IMG/VR virus record: IMGVR_UViG_3300033145_000152
Location: 1 to 32,424 of that record
Reading direction: 5' to 3' (one strand)
DNA: 32,424 nucleotides
Source of the DNA: a virus
In this document: in pieces, positions 1 to 10,422 of the stretch
Numbering within the stretch: position 1 is the first letter of the stretch
Layout of the letters: the number at the start of each line of letters is the position of its first letter
The notes under the pieces: model-generated
The model's database searches: none
Told to the model about the DNA's origin: nothing
Seen by the model: the letters and a program-made list of their open reading frames with translations, nothing else
Made by a program: the position numbers and the translations under genes

Positions 1-1559
1 GTTAAATTATCCCATGCGTATTTGTCCTCTTTTGACATGAATCCATCAGTACCACCACCGGGGCTTGCTCCCGCCGTAGCCGTCGGATGACCGCTGTTAC
101 TGTCCACATGGCTCAATGGCGCATAGTCGCTATCATGGTCATGGGATGCGTCAGCGAAGTCCGTCGAGTCAGCATACGCCGCCGTGCCAAGATCGGATGG
201 CGCGACAAAGCTGGTGTCGGCATAACCGCTCTCGATTATCGTGGCCGTCCCGGTATCGTACCGAAGAAACGTCTCGCCAGTGTAAGCGTTAGAGTTCGTT
301 CCGCCACGATTAACGCCGAACTTCCCGCTATCAATTGTCGATGCCGCCTGATTGTGCGGGGGCAGCGTTGCCGAAAACTCAAGATTGCCGCTTCCGTTCA
401 CGCGCAACACCTTGAGGGAATCTGCATCCGTCCATCCCTCGTGGAACTCGGACGAGGTTATATCATGGACATCAGTTGTCGCAAGCGAATCATCCCACGA
501 CGCCACACTGCCGTCGGTTGTGAGAAAATAGCCGTCCTTGCCTGTCATGCTCGGCAGGTGCTTTGTCGAATCGTCCGCCGCGTGAGCCGACAAATCAACA
601 CCGTCAAGAGTGCCGTCGGTTGTGAGATTGCCGCTGAAATATGCGCTACTTCCATTGATTGCCTGCCCGAACTCTATCTCGTCGCTGGTATTGAGCTTCA
701 TCAATGCACGCCACCCAAAATCAGAAGAATCCCTGCCGGCAATATATGTGTCATTAGGTATATGCAACGTTCCGCTTGTTTCTATATTTTTAGCGATGTG
801 CAGCCCGCCGGTAAAGTTGCCCCCGCCGACCACCGTAAGCGTGCTATCAGGTGTGTCGGTTCCTATGCCAACATCTCCCGCCGCGTATACGTCCCCGTCG
901 GTATCAACCGTAAACTTTTCAACTTCCGTCGGCCCGTCATCCGTAAAATACACAACAATGAGCTTTGTGTCCGTGGCGCCCAACCGGGCAATCAGCTGAT
1001 CGCTTATTCGGAACCTGTACTTGCCGTCGCGGTATACGTCCAGCCTGTCATGCGTCGAATCTATAACCGCTCGCGCTGCTGACCCTGAATCAGACGACGC
1101 AAATTCTCCCTGCAATCTTCCTGCGCTACCCGTGATGTCTTCAAGGTAATCGGCATTTATGTCGTCAGGATCGACAAGCGCCCCGGTTTCGCCGAGGACG
1201 TGTATAATGTCCATTGCCGCCTCGTTAAACGGCGTGGTTACAGTCCGTAGCCGACCGTTCACGCTTTTCACATATCGCGCCTGCACCTTCACATAGTATG
1301 TTGTATCGGCACCGGCAGACATTGTAATGCTCCGGGCGTAAGTTGTTGCCACATTTTGCCAGTTCCCGCCCTCGTATTTCTTCCACACGATATACTGATA
1401 GATTCCGGGGTCGGACGGTTCGCCAATAACGACGCCTATCTCCGGTAGTTTCGTGCCGGTGTCGTATGTCTCGTACAGGAAGATGCTCTCGCCAGCCGCA
1501 TGAGCTATGCCGGTGAGTAGCAGCAAAAACAGAATGACGCCAAAGAGTCTATGTTTCAT
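1..1559 (-). CDS. Tail-fibre-like protein with signal peptide, partial (C-terminus beyond left edge)
   Basis: The minus frame stays open from ATG at 1559 to the left edge, giving at least 519 residues; the stop lies outside the window. It begins with a classic Sec signal peptide: MKHR, a Leu-rich core, then an AHA cleavage site near residue 21. Residues about 25-105 look like a fibronectin-III-type beta domain. Fibre motifs follow: GIGTDTP near residue 230, GGTN near 417, and a GGGTDGFMSKEDK stretch near the end, of the kind that usually precedes the distal part of phage fibres. A GGGGAAA ribosome site sits just upstream, 11 bases after the stop of the large ejection protein. A role as receptor-binding or appendage protein is inferred from motifs and position at the end of the virion operon. 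The signal peptide is unusual for a virion protein. Confidence 0.8.
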   Translation of the reverse strand, partial: MKHRLFGVILFLLLLTGIAHAAGESIFLYETYDTGTKLPEIGVVIGEPSDPGIYQYIVWKKYEGGNWQNVATTYARSITMSAGADTTYYVKVQARYVKSVNGRLRTVTTPFNEAAMDIIHVLGETGALVDPDDINADYLEDITGSAGRLQGEFASSDSGSAARAVIDSTHDRLDVYRDGKYRFRISDQLIARLGATDTKLIVVYFTDDGPTEVEKFTVDTDGDVYAAGDVGIGTDTPDSTLTVVGGGNFTGGLHIAKNIETSGTLHIPNDTYIAGRDSSDFGWRALMKLNTSDEIEFGQAINGSSAYFSGNLTTDGTLDGVDLSAHAADDSTKHLPSMTGKDGYFLTTDGSVASWDDSLATTDVHDITSSEFHEGWTDADSLKVLRVNGSGNLEFSATLPPHNQAASTIDSGKFGVNRGGTNSNAYTGETFLRYDTGTATIIESGYADTSFVAPSDLGTAAYADSTDFADASHDHDSDYAPLSHVDSNSGHPTATAGASPGGGTDGFMSKEDKYAWDNL

Positions 1560-1570
1560 TTCGATTTCCC

Positions 1571-4500
1571 CTATTTATAGCCGTTTTCAGCAAGGTACTC
1601 TTTGAGTTGTGTATAGGTTCGCCGCACACCCTCTTGGTCTTTGTCGCTATTGAGTTTTTTAATCCTTTTGAAAGCATGGCCTATCTCAATGCGCATACGT
1701 TTGAGCTTGTTATATTTTGTCTTTTCCTCGCGCGTGGCCTTGTCCACCTTGACTTTATTGCCAAGAGCCTCGTAATCAAAATAGAATCTTTCTGTCTGGC
1801 GCCGGGGGTTCTCTGGCATTCTCAATACCAGATCGCCATATATCGGGATGTCGGCGGCTTCTTTGATTTCTCTGCCCGGCAGTTGTCGCCTGAACCCTCC
1901 GGTATATCCGTCGATCAAATAATCAACCTGTACCGGAGACAGCTTAATCCCAATTTTATTAAACCCTTGGGCCAATGCGTCGCCCAATTTAGATGTGTAT
2001 TCTTTTCTGCGTTCGGTCACGGGCAGATATTTGAGTGATTCGCCCTCGATGGGGTTGCCGAGATAGTTTTTATTGGTTCTCACGTCATCCAGTGGGCCAA
2101 GCAATGCTGGTGTAATGCCGGGGAATTGCGCCTTGACTTGGCTTATCCATCCCTTGATATAGTCATAATCCCGACTCTTTGCATAATCCATACCCGCCAT
2201 GATGCTCGACGCAAAGATAACGCCGAGATCGAACGGGATGGGGAACCTGTGAACCACATTATTAAATTCAAACCAGAAGTTTCCATACTTGTATGCAGGC
2301 GGGAGATTCTTGTACCAATCTTTATCCTTGTTTCTCCAATAATTTGTGGCGGCAAACATAGAAAGATACAAAATGCCCTTAACCACAAATCCAACAGGGT
2401 TCTCTTTGGCATATCGGTACAATTTGTTGGGAGATTGAATGGCCACATTATAGAAGGGTATGACCTGATTCAGCTTTTTCCCGGTAATTCCAGAGCGCGT
2501 GAAATTAACCGTTACGTCCTGCGCGTCATTAAATGCCGCGACATAGCAATCATCATCGGCCCAGTCGGGGTTGTCTTTTTTGTACTTCTTATATTGGCGT
2601 TCAAGCTCAACACTTCTCGGCGCAAGCTCGCCGACTGAAATAATATCCCTTATCGCCGCCACTGGATGGCGAACAATCCTTAATGCCTTCCCCTTTTTTC
2701 CGAGTTTTTCGTGCATCATATCATCGTATGTTGACATTGTTGCATTTCGGTCGAATCCAATCATGCCAGACATCGCACCACCGCCATGCTTAAAACGCCA
2801 TATCGGCGCGCCCTCTTTTGCTGTGATTTCCCCATATAACCCCTTGGCGGGGTCGAGCGGTGTTGCAAACTTGCTCTTTGAGAGAACGGCATACGTGAAC
2901 GCATCCCTGAAAACGTTTCTAACACCGAATGACGCCTTGATGCCCGTCGCCCCAATACGCAATAGGCGTGCTGGTTTACCAAATATAAAATCTATCATGG
3001 CCGGTAGCTTATACTGATCTATTCCCGTAAGGGCGCGGGCGAGATCGGGGTGTAGTTCGTACCATTCTTGCTTCCCATTGCGCCATATTGATACGATGTT
3101 GTCTTTGCCGGATACGGATTTCCCTTGCGTAAATACCGTCATCATTTTATCGAGATCAAGGTCGGAAAGGTCTATGTCTTTGGGAAGGCCAACATCTTCC
3201 AGCAATCCCTTGAAGTTCTGTATACTTGACAGCGCGATATTCTGCGCCTTCATTGGGGCCGGAACCTTGGTGATAAAACCACCTATGCCGTGTTCCTCCG
3301 ACAACTCAGCCCACAATGATGCAATACGTATTTTATGCGCCTTATTAATTAATTCCGTTGCCTGTTTGACAAGTGATTCTATCGGATTTATGACAGGACG
3401 CCCACTGCCCTTGATGCCCTTGATAGCCTGTCCTCTATTGACAATCCCGCCCGTTCCCTTGAACGCCCCAAGTTCATCGACAAATGCCCGCATAAATGGC
3501 AAATAAATAGGATTGAGTTTGCGCATGAGTGCCGATTCTTTTTCTCCGAGGCCGCCAGCACGGACAACCCAATCAAGCAGATGATTACTCCATTCGGTAA
3601 TATCGTCTATTACACCATCCCACGCCTCGTTAGAATATTTGTCAATGATAAATTGAGAATCCGCTATTTCAAACCCGCTTTCAATTCCTCGGCGCGCCAG
3701 AATCATAGCCCGCTTGGAAATCGCGTAGGAAATAAAACTTTTCATTTCGTTGTGTTTAATTGGAGCAAGAACTTCCAGCAATCCCTTCCCAACGGGATTA
3801 TGAAACTCATCAATGGCCTTGTCAAGAACAAATGTTCTGGCAATAGCACCCGACTTGGCCTTGAAATAGTCCATCATCTGAGAGGGGCTTTGTGTCGGGC
3901 GCAACTTCTTCCCGGTAATACCTTCTATTTCCTTTTCAATCTTTCGCACATCATAAAACTCATCGACGAATTGCTTGTTAAACCATCCCCATGCTTTAGT
4001 CGCCGATGCTTTAACACCCTTGACCTTGGTGTGTTCGCCACGGAAATCTATTTGCGCAAGCACTCTATTTTCCGCGCCTTGAGTTCTCCACGTTTCCATC
4101 TTGTCTTTGAGGCTGGATATTTTTTCAGCATACCCCGGAAGCGCGGGCAATAACTTGTTTGTAAAGACATCGTAAAACATCGGAGCCTTTGCCTTCGCCT
4201 CGTCAGTGGTCAGATAATAGCGCATGAACTCAGCGAATCCCTCGTTAGTGCGCCGTTGTTTCTGGTCATAATCGAGATCGGCCAGTTCTTTTGTTATGGC
4301 ACGCTTCTTCCCTGCCGGGAATAATTCATTGCGCCACCGCTTACCGCGCACTTTAGCTATTTTCTCGTCAATATGGTGGGCGAGTTCATGACCAAGGACG
4401 GACAATTCGCCCCACTTCCGCAAGCGAACGAGCGTTTTTTCAGGATAATACATGCCCGCTATCGTTTGTTTCCATCGGTGAGTTACTTTCCCACGGATAG

Positions 4501-7500
4501 GAACGCCAAACGCCTTTTCTGTTTGGGTGATGATGTCGGTTTTATTGATAGTCTTTTGGGTGGTCGGCTCTTCCGCAAGTTTTACATCCCACGCCCGTGC
4601 ATTCATGGGGTAGGCAAGTGCCTTGCCTGACTTTGGTGATGCGGGTTCCCCTACCGTTTCTTCGGTTTCGCCTTCTCCCGGCGTTTTTTTAGCAACCGGC
4701 TTATCACCTCGTCCAGCTTCTTCTCCCGCGCCGGGTCTATCTTCAAATAACGAGGCTTGTACGTCATTGATTACCTCCCCTCTTTCTGCGGCTTTTACCG
4801 CCTGCCTGAGTAGTTCTTCCCGCGTTGCCGTTGCCTCTCCGCCGAACATATCGGCCTGATTCGGATCCCCCGCAAGATGCACAAGCTCAATATAGTTATC
4901 CAGAATAATAGACATCTTTCGTGCGCTTCGCTTGTTCGCGTCAAACAGCGTTAATATCTCTTTCGCAAGTGGCGATATATCTTCACCGAACATAGACTGT
5001 TGACGGATATAATCATCGACGGGACGCCCGCTCGACCTCAGACCGGACAGTTTTTCCGCGGCCGCCGTTATGTCTTCGGAAATAGACAGGTCGTGTCGGG
5101 TGCCGTCTTGAATGGATTCGTCGAGCATGGCGATGCGGGGGGCTACATTGAGCATCGCCGTTGTGATGTTTTTGATGTTGCTGTCGGTGGATTCGGCAAG
5201 TCGCTCAATGGCACTCGGCTCGCCGTATGCTTTTGCAAACAGGGCGTTGCGGATTCGGTTCAGCCCGTCCTGAGTAATGTTCCCTGAGCGATCAATGTAC
5301 CGGCCAAGTTCCGTTGTCCCAATGACGCGAGAGAAGAACGCCCGGCGGAAGTCTGCGTTTGCAGTAGTGTTAATATCGCCAGCCAAGTTTGGGACAAACT
5401 GCTGTAATAGGTCACTTCCGACCTTACCAGCGTCGGCCTGCGCCTGTTCCCCCGCACTCATGGCTGCCGTTGCCTGTACGTTTGCCTCCTCGACAAACTT
5501 CTTAACATCGACATCCGACGTGCGCCTGCGGACAAGCATAGGATTCTTTACGCTTTCCACCTGTTCGCGGGTAAGCCCAAACTGCTCGGCGTTATCGGCG
5601 AGCCACGTCTTGTATGCTTCGGCAGCACCCTTTCCCCTTCCTTCATAGATGCGCTGTAGTGCAATTGTGCGTGCGTTGCCGGACTCGACAAAGCCCTGCT
5701 TGTTAATAATGGGTGCGCCTTCGGATGCCATCGGGTTTTCGCCAAGGCGTTCCGGCATGAGATTAGAGACAATCTTATTAATCTGAAACTCAGATGCGGC
5801 CTTTGTTCTGTCACGCGGCTGTAGTGATGCCGGATAGTTCTTATTCGGTTTTAGCGTCGTCTTGTGCGATGCTTCAATATCTTTTGCGCCAACAAGCGCA
5901 TAATCATAGGTGATAGCCGTCCCCGCCTCAGTCTTCGCCTTCCCGGTTTTCCCCGTAGCGACGGGCGTAATGTCGGGGCGCACCGTCTCTTGTTCCTGCG
6001 ACAACTGCCGGGCTATCTGTCGAGCCCTCTTGATGGGTTGACGTTTCTTAATGACATTCCCGTCTTTGTCAACGATGTTGACGCTTCCGGTCTTTGCACC
6101 GGTCGGGACGAGAGAATACGGGCCAATGGTTTCTGTCTTAGGTGCGGGTGCGGGTTTGGGTGTAGCTTCCGTTTTTGCGCCCTGCTCTTTCGCATCATAG
6201 ACGGCAACCTTGAACGAGTTACGCGCATCCTGCGGAGAAGCGAATACCTCGCCGGGGAATACTTCGTTTTCCGTGCCACGGAAGAATAGCTTCCATTTCC
6301 CGTCGGGCTGTTTTTTTGCCCCAACTTGCCCAGCAGGAGTATTCGCCGTTACTCGCCCTGCATCTATCGCGTCTTGGATGTATCCTTTCCCGGCTGGAAC
6401 TGCTCCCGGCACAGTCGGCTTCACCTGCTCCGCGAGTTCAGGATAGTCGTCCATCACTTCCTTCGGGACGGGCTTGTTTTCGGCAATGGCCTGTTTGACA
6501 ACAAATTTCCTTGTTCCTTCGTATGGGTTTTCGTTAATTTCTTTGGTAAAATTAGCCTTCCCTACGCGTTTAATGTATGCTTTTATGGCATCATTCATTT
6601 TATCTGCCTGATCCCACGCCGGTTCGCTTGGCATATATCCAAAACCACGCGATCCCTTGACTAACTCATCATACTCTTCCCTCGTCATCTCCCACGGCTC
6701 TTTAACCTTGCCCTGAGCCGGCTCTTTCACGTCAGGAGCGACGATCTCGCCTTGAGGCGGGGTAGTAGTCACTTCGGGAGCGGGGGGCGTTACGGGCACT
6801 TTATCCTTGGCCGATGTGGGGCGCGGTTCATCCTCAATGTCGTACAGTAATGCCGCTATATCATCCTGAATGATGGGGGAGCCCTTGATTGCGGCGTTAA
6901 TCGTCTTTTGGTTTTTTAATTTCTCGCTAAACAGGCGATAATTCCCAACCTCGTAGTAAAGATCATTGCCAATCTTAATTAAATCGGCGTTGTTTTGAAT
7001 GTCAGCCTGATTAAACAACTCGGTGTTCGGATAATGATTTGCGTATCTGAACTGAGTAAATCTATCTCCATAATGGACATCAAAATACTTGCTTCCAGTC
7101 CACGCACCTTCCCATCTATCAATTTCAACGAGAGACGGGTCTACCGGTTTTTGTTTCGGCGTTTTTGTCACCACTTGTTCGGAAGTGGGAACAACTTGTT
7201 CGGGAATCGGCGCTTCGGGTATGATGGGTTTCGGTTGTGGTTGTTCGGTCGGTTCCACGGTCGGCGGTTGCGGTGTTATCTGCGCGTCCACATCAACCGC
7301 GCCGGTTCCCCCCCCGCCATCTCCGGCGTCGGGTTGCGATGGTATCACACCACCGAGTATTCCGCCGGTCACAAGTCCACCGTAGAAGGAATTGACTATC
7401 CGCTCACCCGCACCCTCCATTGCGTCCTTGTCGTACCCAAGCTCGCCGAGAATCGAAGTGATTTCCTGCGCCGATTCGGTTGTGCCTTCTGTCGGAGCCG

Positions 7501-8812
7501 CAAGTAGTGCTTTGACAACCCGGCGCTTTGCAAACTTCCCAAGTGGACCTTTACCAAGCAAGAGGTCGATACCAACTCTCTCAAACGCTGCGTTGATAGC
7601 ACCAACGGCTATCGGAATCCCTCTCCTTTGCAGGGGCGAGAGTGTTTTTCCTGTTTTCTGCTCATACTCATCAATGGCTTCTTTCGAGCTTCCACCCTCC
7701 ACGCCCATCATAAGGGCGGTTCCGAGTACGGGATTGATTGACGTTGCTGCCATGAACGTTCCCGTAAGTGGCGCATTCTCCCAGAAAGCATTCCATATCC
7801 GCTCAGGTTGCACCCATTCGGCAAGTCCTTTTGGCGCTCTCGCCATTTCCGGGTCAGGCTCCGGCACAGGCGTCTCCATTATTTTCTTTTTCCACGCATC
7901 GGCGGCCTGAGTAAATTCCTTTTCGGAGGGTACTGCCAATAGATTATACGCGCCATACGGGCCGGTTGCTATCCGAGGCTTCGACAGAAATTCCTTTTTC
8001 TTGCCTTCTGGCATTTCTATGTCCGGTGAAAATACGCCTCCGAATCTCACCACGTTACTCGCTGCAAGGGGGAGGTTCCGCCTGATTCCCCGTGTCGGTG
8101 CTTCAATTAATTTACGCCCGGATTTCTTTAACTGATTCTCTTTCATTCTTTGGTAATAATCAAGTGCTTCGCTTGGTCGCACATCCATTTCATTGGCGAG
8201 GGCAAGAACGTTCTGTATATCTCCATCGGAGACACTTGTCATGCGCTCCCTAAATTGCGCCGACAGCGGTATTCTTGTTGTTTTGGCTTTTCCTATTTCG
8301 GCATCTTGAGCAACATCGTATTTTGACAGAACGTCAAGGGGTGGTGGTGTCGGTTGCTGGTCAATGTCCGGCATCCCCGACGGCGGCAATGTTTTCCGTG
8401 ACGGGACAGATGCTGGCATTAAATCAACGTCTGTGGTGCTGGCTGGTGCAACTACAGGTGAGGGCATAATAGATGCTTGCGTTGGTTTAATTATTCCCGG
8501 CGCATAATCTCGTATTGGGATGTCAAGAGATGGTCTGTCTGGAGCTACCGGATGGCGTATAAGGCGCTCCGTATCTATAGGCTTGTATACATCGCCAACT
8601 CCCGGTGCCTGCTCCTCAAATAGCCTGTCCCAGTTGTTTTGTGGTTCTGGCGGTTTCGCTGCTACGGGTGCCGGTTTACTTCGGGCAAAGTCGTCAAGTA
8701 CTTCTTGACGCACCCGCTCTGCCCGTCGCCTTGCGTTCCTCAACGGTCGCTCGCGTTTGAGCCTGCCTAATACTGGATCATCTGAAAGACTCTCGCCCGG
8801 ATTTATATTCAT
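1571..8812 (-). CDS. Giant polyvalent internal virion (ejection) protein with ddrB-like ParB, zincin metallopeptidase and LPD38-like regions
   Basis: This 2413-residue protein is encoded after two smaller internal virion proteins, the position of T7 gp16-type ejection proteins. Visible parts in order: a basic Arg-rich N-terminus; a Gly/Ala-rich hydrophobic region around residues 340-495 with an EGTTESAQEI motif common in phage internal proteins; Pro/Gln-rich linkers; a ddrB-like ParB domain at about 960-1115 (LQPRDR, NPMASEGAPI, ESGNARTIALQR, MSAGEQAQADAG); a zincin metallopeptidase with HELAHH near 1476 and a probable third ligand in NEGFAE near 1522; and a C-terminal part from about 1640 resembling large polyvalent-protein-associated domain LPD38 (RIGATGIKASFGVRNVFRD near 1950). 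In this family such proteins enter the host with the DNA. Start ATG overlaps the upstream stop (TAATG). The peptidase substrate is unknown. Confidence 0.85.
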   Translation of the reverse strand: MNINPGESLSDDPVLGRLKRERPLRNARRRAERVRQEVLDDFARSKPAPVAAKPPEPQNNWDRLFEEQAPGVGDVYKPIDTERLIRHPVAPDRPSLDIPIRDYAPGIIKPTQASIMPSPVVAPASTTDVDLMPASVPSRKTLPPSGMPDIDQQPTPPPLDVLSKYDVAQDAEIGKAKTTRIPLSAQFRERMTSVSDGDIQNVLALANEMDVRPSEALDYYQRMKENQLKKSGRKLIEAPTRGIRRNLPLAASNVVRFGGVFSPDIEMPEGKKKEFLSKPRIATGPYGAYNLLAVPSEKEFTQAADAWKKKIMETPVPEPDPEMARAPKGLAEWVQPERIWNAFWENAPLTGTFMAATSINPVLGTALMMGVEGGSSKEAIDEYEQKTGKTLSPLQRRGIPIAVGAINAAFERVGIDLLLGKGPLGKFAKRRVVKALLAAPTEGTTESAQEITSILGELGYDKDAMEGAGERIVNSFYGGLVTGGILGGVIPSQPDAGDGGGGTGAVDVDAQITPQPPTVEPTEQPQPKPIIPEAPIPEQVVPTSEQVVTKTPKQKPVDPSLVEIDRWEGAWTGSKYFDVHYGDRFTQFRYANHYPNTELFNQADIQNNADLIKIGNDLYYEVGNYRLFSEKLKNQKTINAAIKGSPIIQDDIAALLYDIEDEPRPTSAKDKVPVTPPAPEVTTTPPQGEIVAPDVKEPAQGKVKEPWEMTREEYDELVKGSRGFGYMPSEPAWDQADKMNDAIKAYIKRVGKANFTKEINENPYEGTRKFVVKQAIAENKPVPKEVMDDYPELAEQVKPTVPGAVPAGKGYIQDAIDAGRVTANTPAGQVGAKKQPDGKWKLFFRGTENEVFPGEVFASPQDARNSFKVAVYDAKEQGAKTEATPKPAPAPKTETIGPYSLVPTGAKTGSVNIVDKDGNVIKKRQPIKRARQIARQLSQEQETVRPDITPVATGKTGKAKTEAGTAITYDYALVGAKDIEASHKTTLKPNKNYPASLQPRDRTKAASEFQINKIVSNLMPERLGENPMASEGAPIINKQGFVESGNARTIALQRIYEGRGKGAAEAYKTWLADNAEQFGLTREQVESVKNPMLVRRRTSDVDVKKFVEEANVQATAAMSAGEQAQADAGKVGSDLLQQFVPNLAGDINTTANADFRRAFFSRVIGTTELGRYIDRSGNITQDGLNRIRNALFAKAYGEPSAIERLAESTDSNIKNITTAMLNVAPRIAMLDESIQDGTRHDLSISEDITAAAEKLSGLRSSGRPVDDYIRQQSMFGEDISPLAKEILTLFDANKRSARKMSIILDNYIELVHLAGDPNQADMFGGEATATREELLRQAVKAAERGEVINDVQASLFEDRPGAGEEAGRGDKPVAKKTPGEGETEETVGEPASPKSGKALAYPMNARAWDVKLAEEPTTQKTINKTDIITQTEKAFGVPIRGKVTHRWKQTIAGMYYPEKTLVRLRKWGELSVLGHELAHHIDEKIAKVRGKRWRNELFPAGKKRAITKELADLDYDQKQRRTNEGFAEFMRYYLTTDEAKAKAPMFYDVFTNKLLPALPGYAEKISSLKDKMETWRTQGAENRVLAQIDFRGEHTKVKGVKASATKAWGWFNKQFVDEFYDVRKIEKEIEGITGKKLRPTQSPSQMMDYFKAKSGAIARTFVLDKAIDEFHNPVGKGLLEVLAPIKHNEMKSFISYAISKRAMILARRGIESGFEIADSQFIIDKYSNEAWDGVIDDITEWSNHLLDWVVRAGGLGEKESALMRKLNPIYLPFMRAFVDELGAFKGTGGIVNRGQAIKGIKGSGRPVINPIESLVKQATELINKAHKIRIASLWAELSEEHGIGGFITKVPAPMKAQNIALSSIQNFKGLLEDVGLPKDIDLSDLDLDKMMTVFTQGKSVSGKDNIVSIWRNGKQEWYELHPDLARALTGIDQYKLPAMIDFIFGKPARLLRIGATGIKASFGVRNVFRDAFTYAVLSKSKFATPLDPAKGLYGEITAKEGAPIWRFKHGGGAMSGMIGFDRNATMSTYDDMMHEKLGKKGKALRIVRHPVAAIRDIISVGELAPRSVELERQYKKYKKDNPDWADDDCYVAAFNDAQDVTVNFTRSGITGKKLNQVIPFYNVAIQSPNKLYRYAKENPVGFVVKGILYLSMFAATNYWRNKDKDWYKNLPPAYKYGNFWFEFNNVVHRFPIPFDLGVIFASSIMAGMDYAKSRDYDYIKGWISQVKAQFPGITPALLGPLDDVRTNKNYLGNPIEGESLKYLPVTERRKEYTSKLGDALAQGFNKIGIKLSPVQVDYLIDGYTGGFRRQLPGREIKEAADIPIYGDLVLRMPENPRRQTERFYFDYEALGNKVKVDKATREEKTKYNKLKRMRIEIGHAFKRIKKLNSDKDQEGVRRTYTQLKEYLAENGYK

Positions 8813-9780
8813 TATTTGTCACCTATTGTGAGTTCGTTTTGCCAGTCAATAAGATCATCTATGCTATCCTTACCGCCCGAAATAGCCGAAAGCCACTTTT
8901 GGGCGGCGGCAGTGCCTTGGGTTTGCTCAATGCGTTTGTATTCAGCAATTCGGTCTTTGACAACCGCCTTGCGTTCCATGAGCGAGCCGGGGCCATACAT
9001 GTTGGCAAATCCAAGTTCTTTCCCCAGCATCGAATATTTGAGTGACTCGGCGTAGGCGGTCGCAATTTTCCTCTGAGCGGCGACATAGTTCCTCTCTCGA
9101 TCCTTGCCCTCCTCTGTGTCATCGCCACTGAATCGCTCCAGAGCCTTCTCACTAATATTTCTTTTTGCCGCCCCTATCTTTTGGGCATACCGCGACATGG
9201 CTTCGACAATGCCCTCTGCCCTCTGGGGTTTCTTCTGTTCCGGGCGTTGGGTGGAAGGAATCGCAAGCATTTCTTCTTTGGTCAATTTCCCGCCCTGCTG
9301 GTATTTCGCAAGCGCCCTTAACCTGAACAGGTCGGTGGCCGCTTTCAGCGAATCGCGAAGCGTTACCCTCTCTGGTTCTTTACCCGCGCTCTTTACCGCC
9401 CTCAGTTTTTCCTCTGCGGCTTTCTTTTCTTCCGGCGATGCGTTAGGATTTGCAACTATCATCTGCCATGCTGCCGTTGAATCGATCAACGCCGCCGATG
9501 GGTCAGGCTTTTGGGGTTTTGTCAGGATTCCCAAAATCGTTGAATCGGCCTTATCAACACCACTTCCAACCCACGGTATGACTCCATAACGAGGATCACT
9601 TGGCGGCCAATTCTGTGTGCTTACGCGCCATCCTGCCTTCTCGCGCTCTGTTGTCCCATATCTCTCCCTCTTTGCCTTTTCTTCTGCCCTTGTTGAATCG
9701 GCAGCGGCTTTACGCTGTTCCTCAATTTTGCGGTCAAGGTCGCGCCTCATCTGCATAAGAATTGTCGCTCGGTCGGCCAT
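8812..9780 (-). CDS. Internal virion protein, coiled-coil rich (hypothetical)
   Basis: The product has 322 residues and is mostly charged and helical: an Arg/Lys/Glu-rich N-terminus (residues 1-50), an Ala/Glu/Lys-rich middle, and a C-terminal helical part. There is no signal peptide or membrane segment. It lies between the 206-residue protein and the 2413-residue polyvalent protein, with start and stop fused to both neighbours (TAATG on each side), so the three are translated as a coupled unit. I do not recognise a named family. By position it corresponds to the middle ejection protein of podoviruses (P22 gp7/gp20/gp16 or T7 gp14/gp15/gp16 trios); that assignment is inference from gene order and helical composition. 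Confidence 0.7.
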   Translation of the reverse strand: MADRATILMQMRRDLDRKIEEQRKAAADSTRAEEKAKRERYGTTEREKAGWRVSTQNWPPSDPRYGVIPWVGSGVDKADSTILGILTKPQKPDPSAALIDSTAAWQMIVANPNASPEEKKAAEEKLRAVKSAGKEPERVTLRDSLKAATDLFRLRALAKYQQGGKLTKEEMLAIPSTQRPEQKKPQRAEGIVEAMSRYAQKIGAAKRNISEKALERFSGDDTEEGKDRERNYVAAQRKIATAYAESLKYSMLGKELGFANMYGPGSLMERKAVVKDRIAEYKRIEQTQGTAAAQKWLSAISGGKDSIDDLIDWQNELTIGDK

Positions 9781-10400
9781 TATTGACCCCCATAGCTCAG
9801 TAACAGCTCATCCAATAGCACCCTTGCCCTTTCAAGGTCGCCAGCTTCGTATGCCCGTTGGTACTCCGCCATTCCCTGCTCAAAGGCGTCCGTCTCCTGA
9901 CCCTGTTGATACGCACCTGCCGCGCTTGTCCCGGCGCCCGAAAGACCCGTTATTAGGTCGGTCGTTCTCTGTCCCTGTTGTCCGCGCTGCATCGCCCCAT
10001 AAGCATCGGAACCCTGAGCATAGGCCATGCGGGCCGCATTCTTCGACATCTCGTCTTCTATGGCGAGGTTACGTGCCGTTTCACCCATCTTCTCGCCCAC
10101 ACCGGCGTCGATTGCCCGAAGCTGTCCAGCACCCGCGATACTATCGCCCATACCACGGTTTTGGAGATAGCCGCGCAGATTCACCCGTTGACGATTGGCA
10201 CCACGGCCAAGGGCGCTGCCCTGTCTCGACATTATACCCTGAATCGCCTCCGGCGAATACTTGCCTTCTCGACTGAGCCGCAATTGCTCTTGGCCTGTAG
10301 CCGTATCCTTGTACCAGCGCGGGCCTGTCCTTTTGCTTTTATTCCAGTAGTCAAACAGCGAGGAACCTGCCTGTAGTGCTGCCGGTAAGTATTGAATCAT
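9780..10400 (-). CDS. Small internal virion protein (T7 gp14-like in position)
   Basis: The product has 206 residues and is rich in Gly, Ala, Gln and Arg. It starts with a short hydrophobic amphipathic stretch (LPAALQAGSSLFDYW), followed by helical and glycine-rich segments; the last 40 residues are an acidic helix (AEYQRAYEAGDLERARVLLDE region). Small Ala/Gly/Gln-rich proteins placed first in the ejection trio are typical of podoviruses. A GAGGTGA ribosome site lies 7 bases before the ATG at 10400. Its stop overlaps the next start (TAATG at 9780-9784). Family membership cannot be shown by motif; the call rests on composition, length and gene order. Confidence 0.7.
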   Translation of the reverse strand: MIQYLPAALQAGSSLFDYWNKSKRTGPRWYKDTATGQEQLRLSREGKYSPEAIQGIMSRQGSALGRGANRQRVNLRGYLQNRGMGDSIAGAGQLRAIDAGVGEKMGETARNLAIEDEMSKNAARMAYAQGSDAYGAMQRGQQGQRTTDLITGLSGAGTSAAGAYQQGQETDAFEQGMAEYQRAYEAGDLERARVLLDELLLSYGGQ

Positions 10401-10422
10401 CTTGCATCACCTCTTCCCATGA

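Noticed and set aside
87-1082. 331-codon plus-strand frame
   Set aside because: It lies opposite the partial fibre gene, whose minus frame is open across the whole stretch and reads as a signal peptide plus fibre motifs. The plus frame is Cys/Arg-rich without motif or ribosome site.
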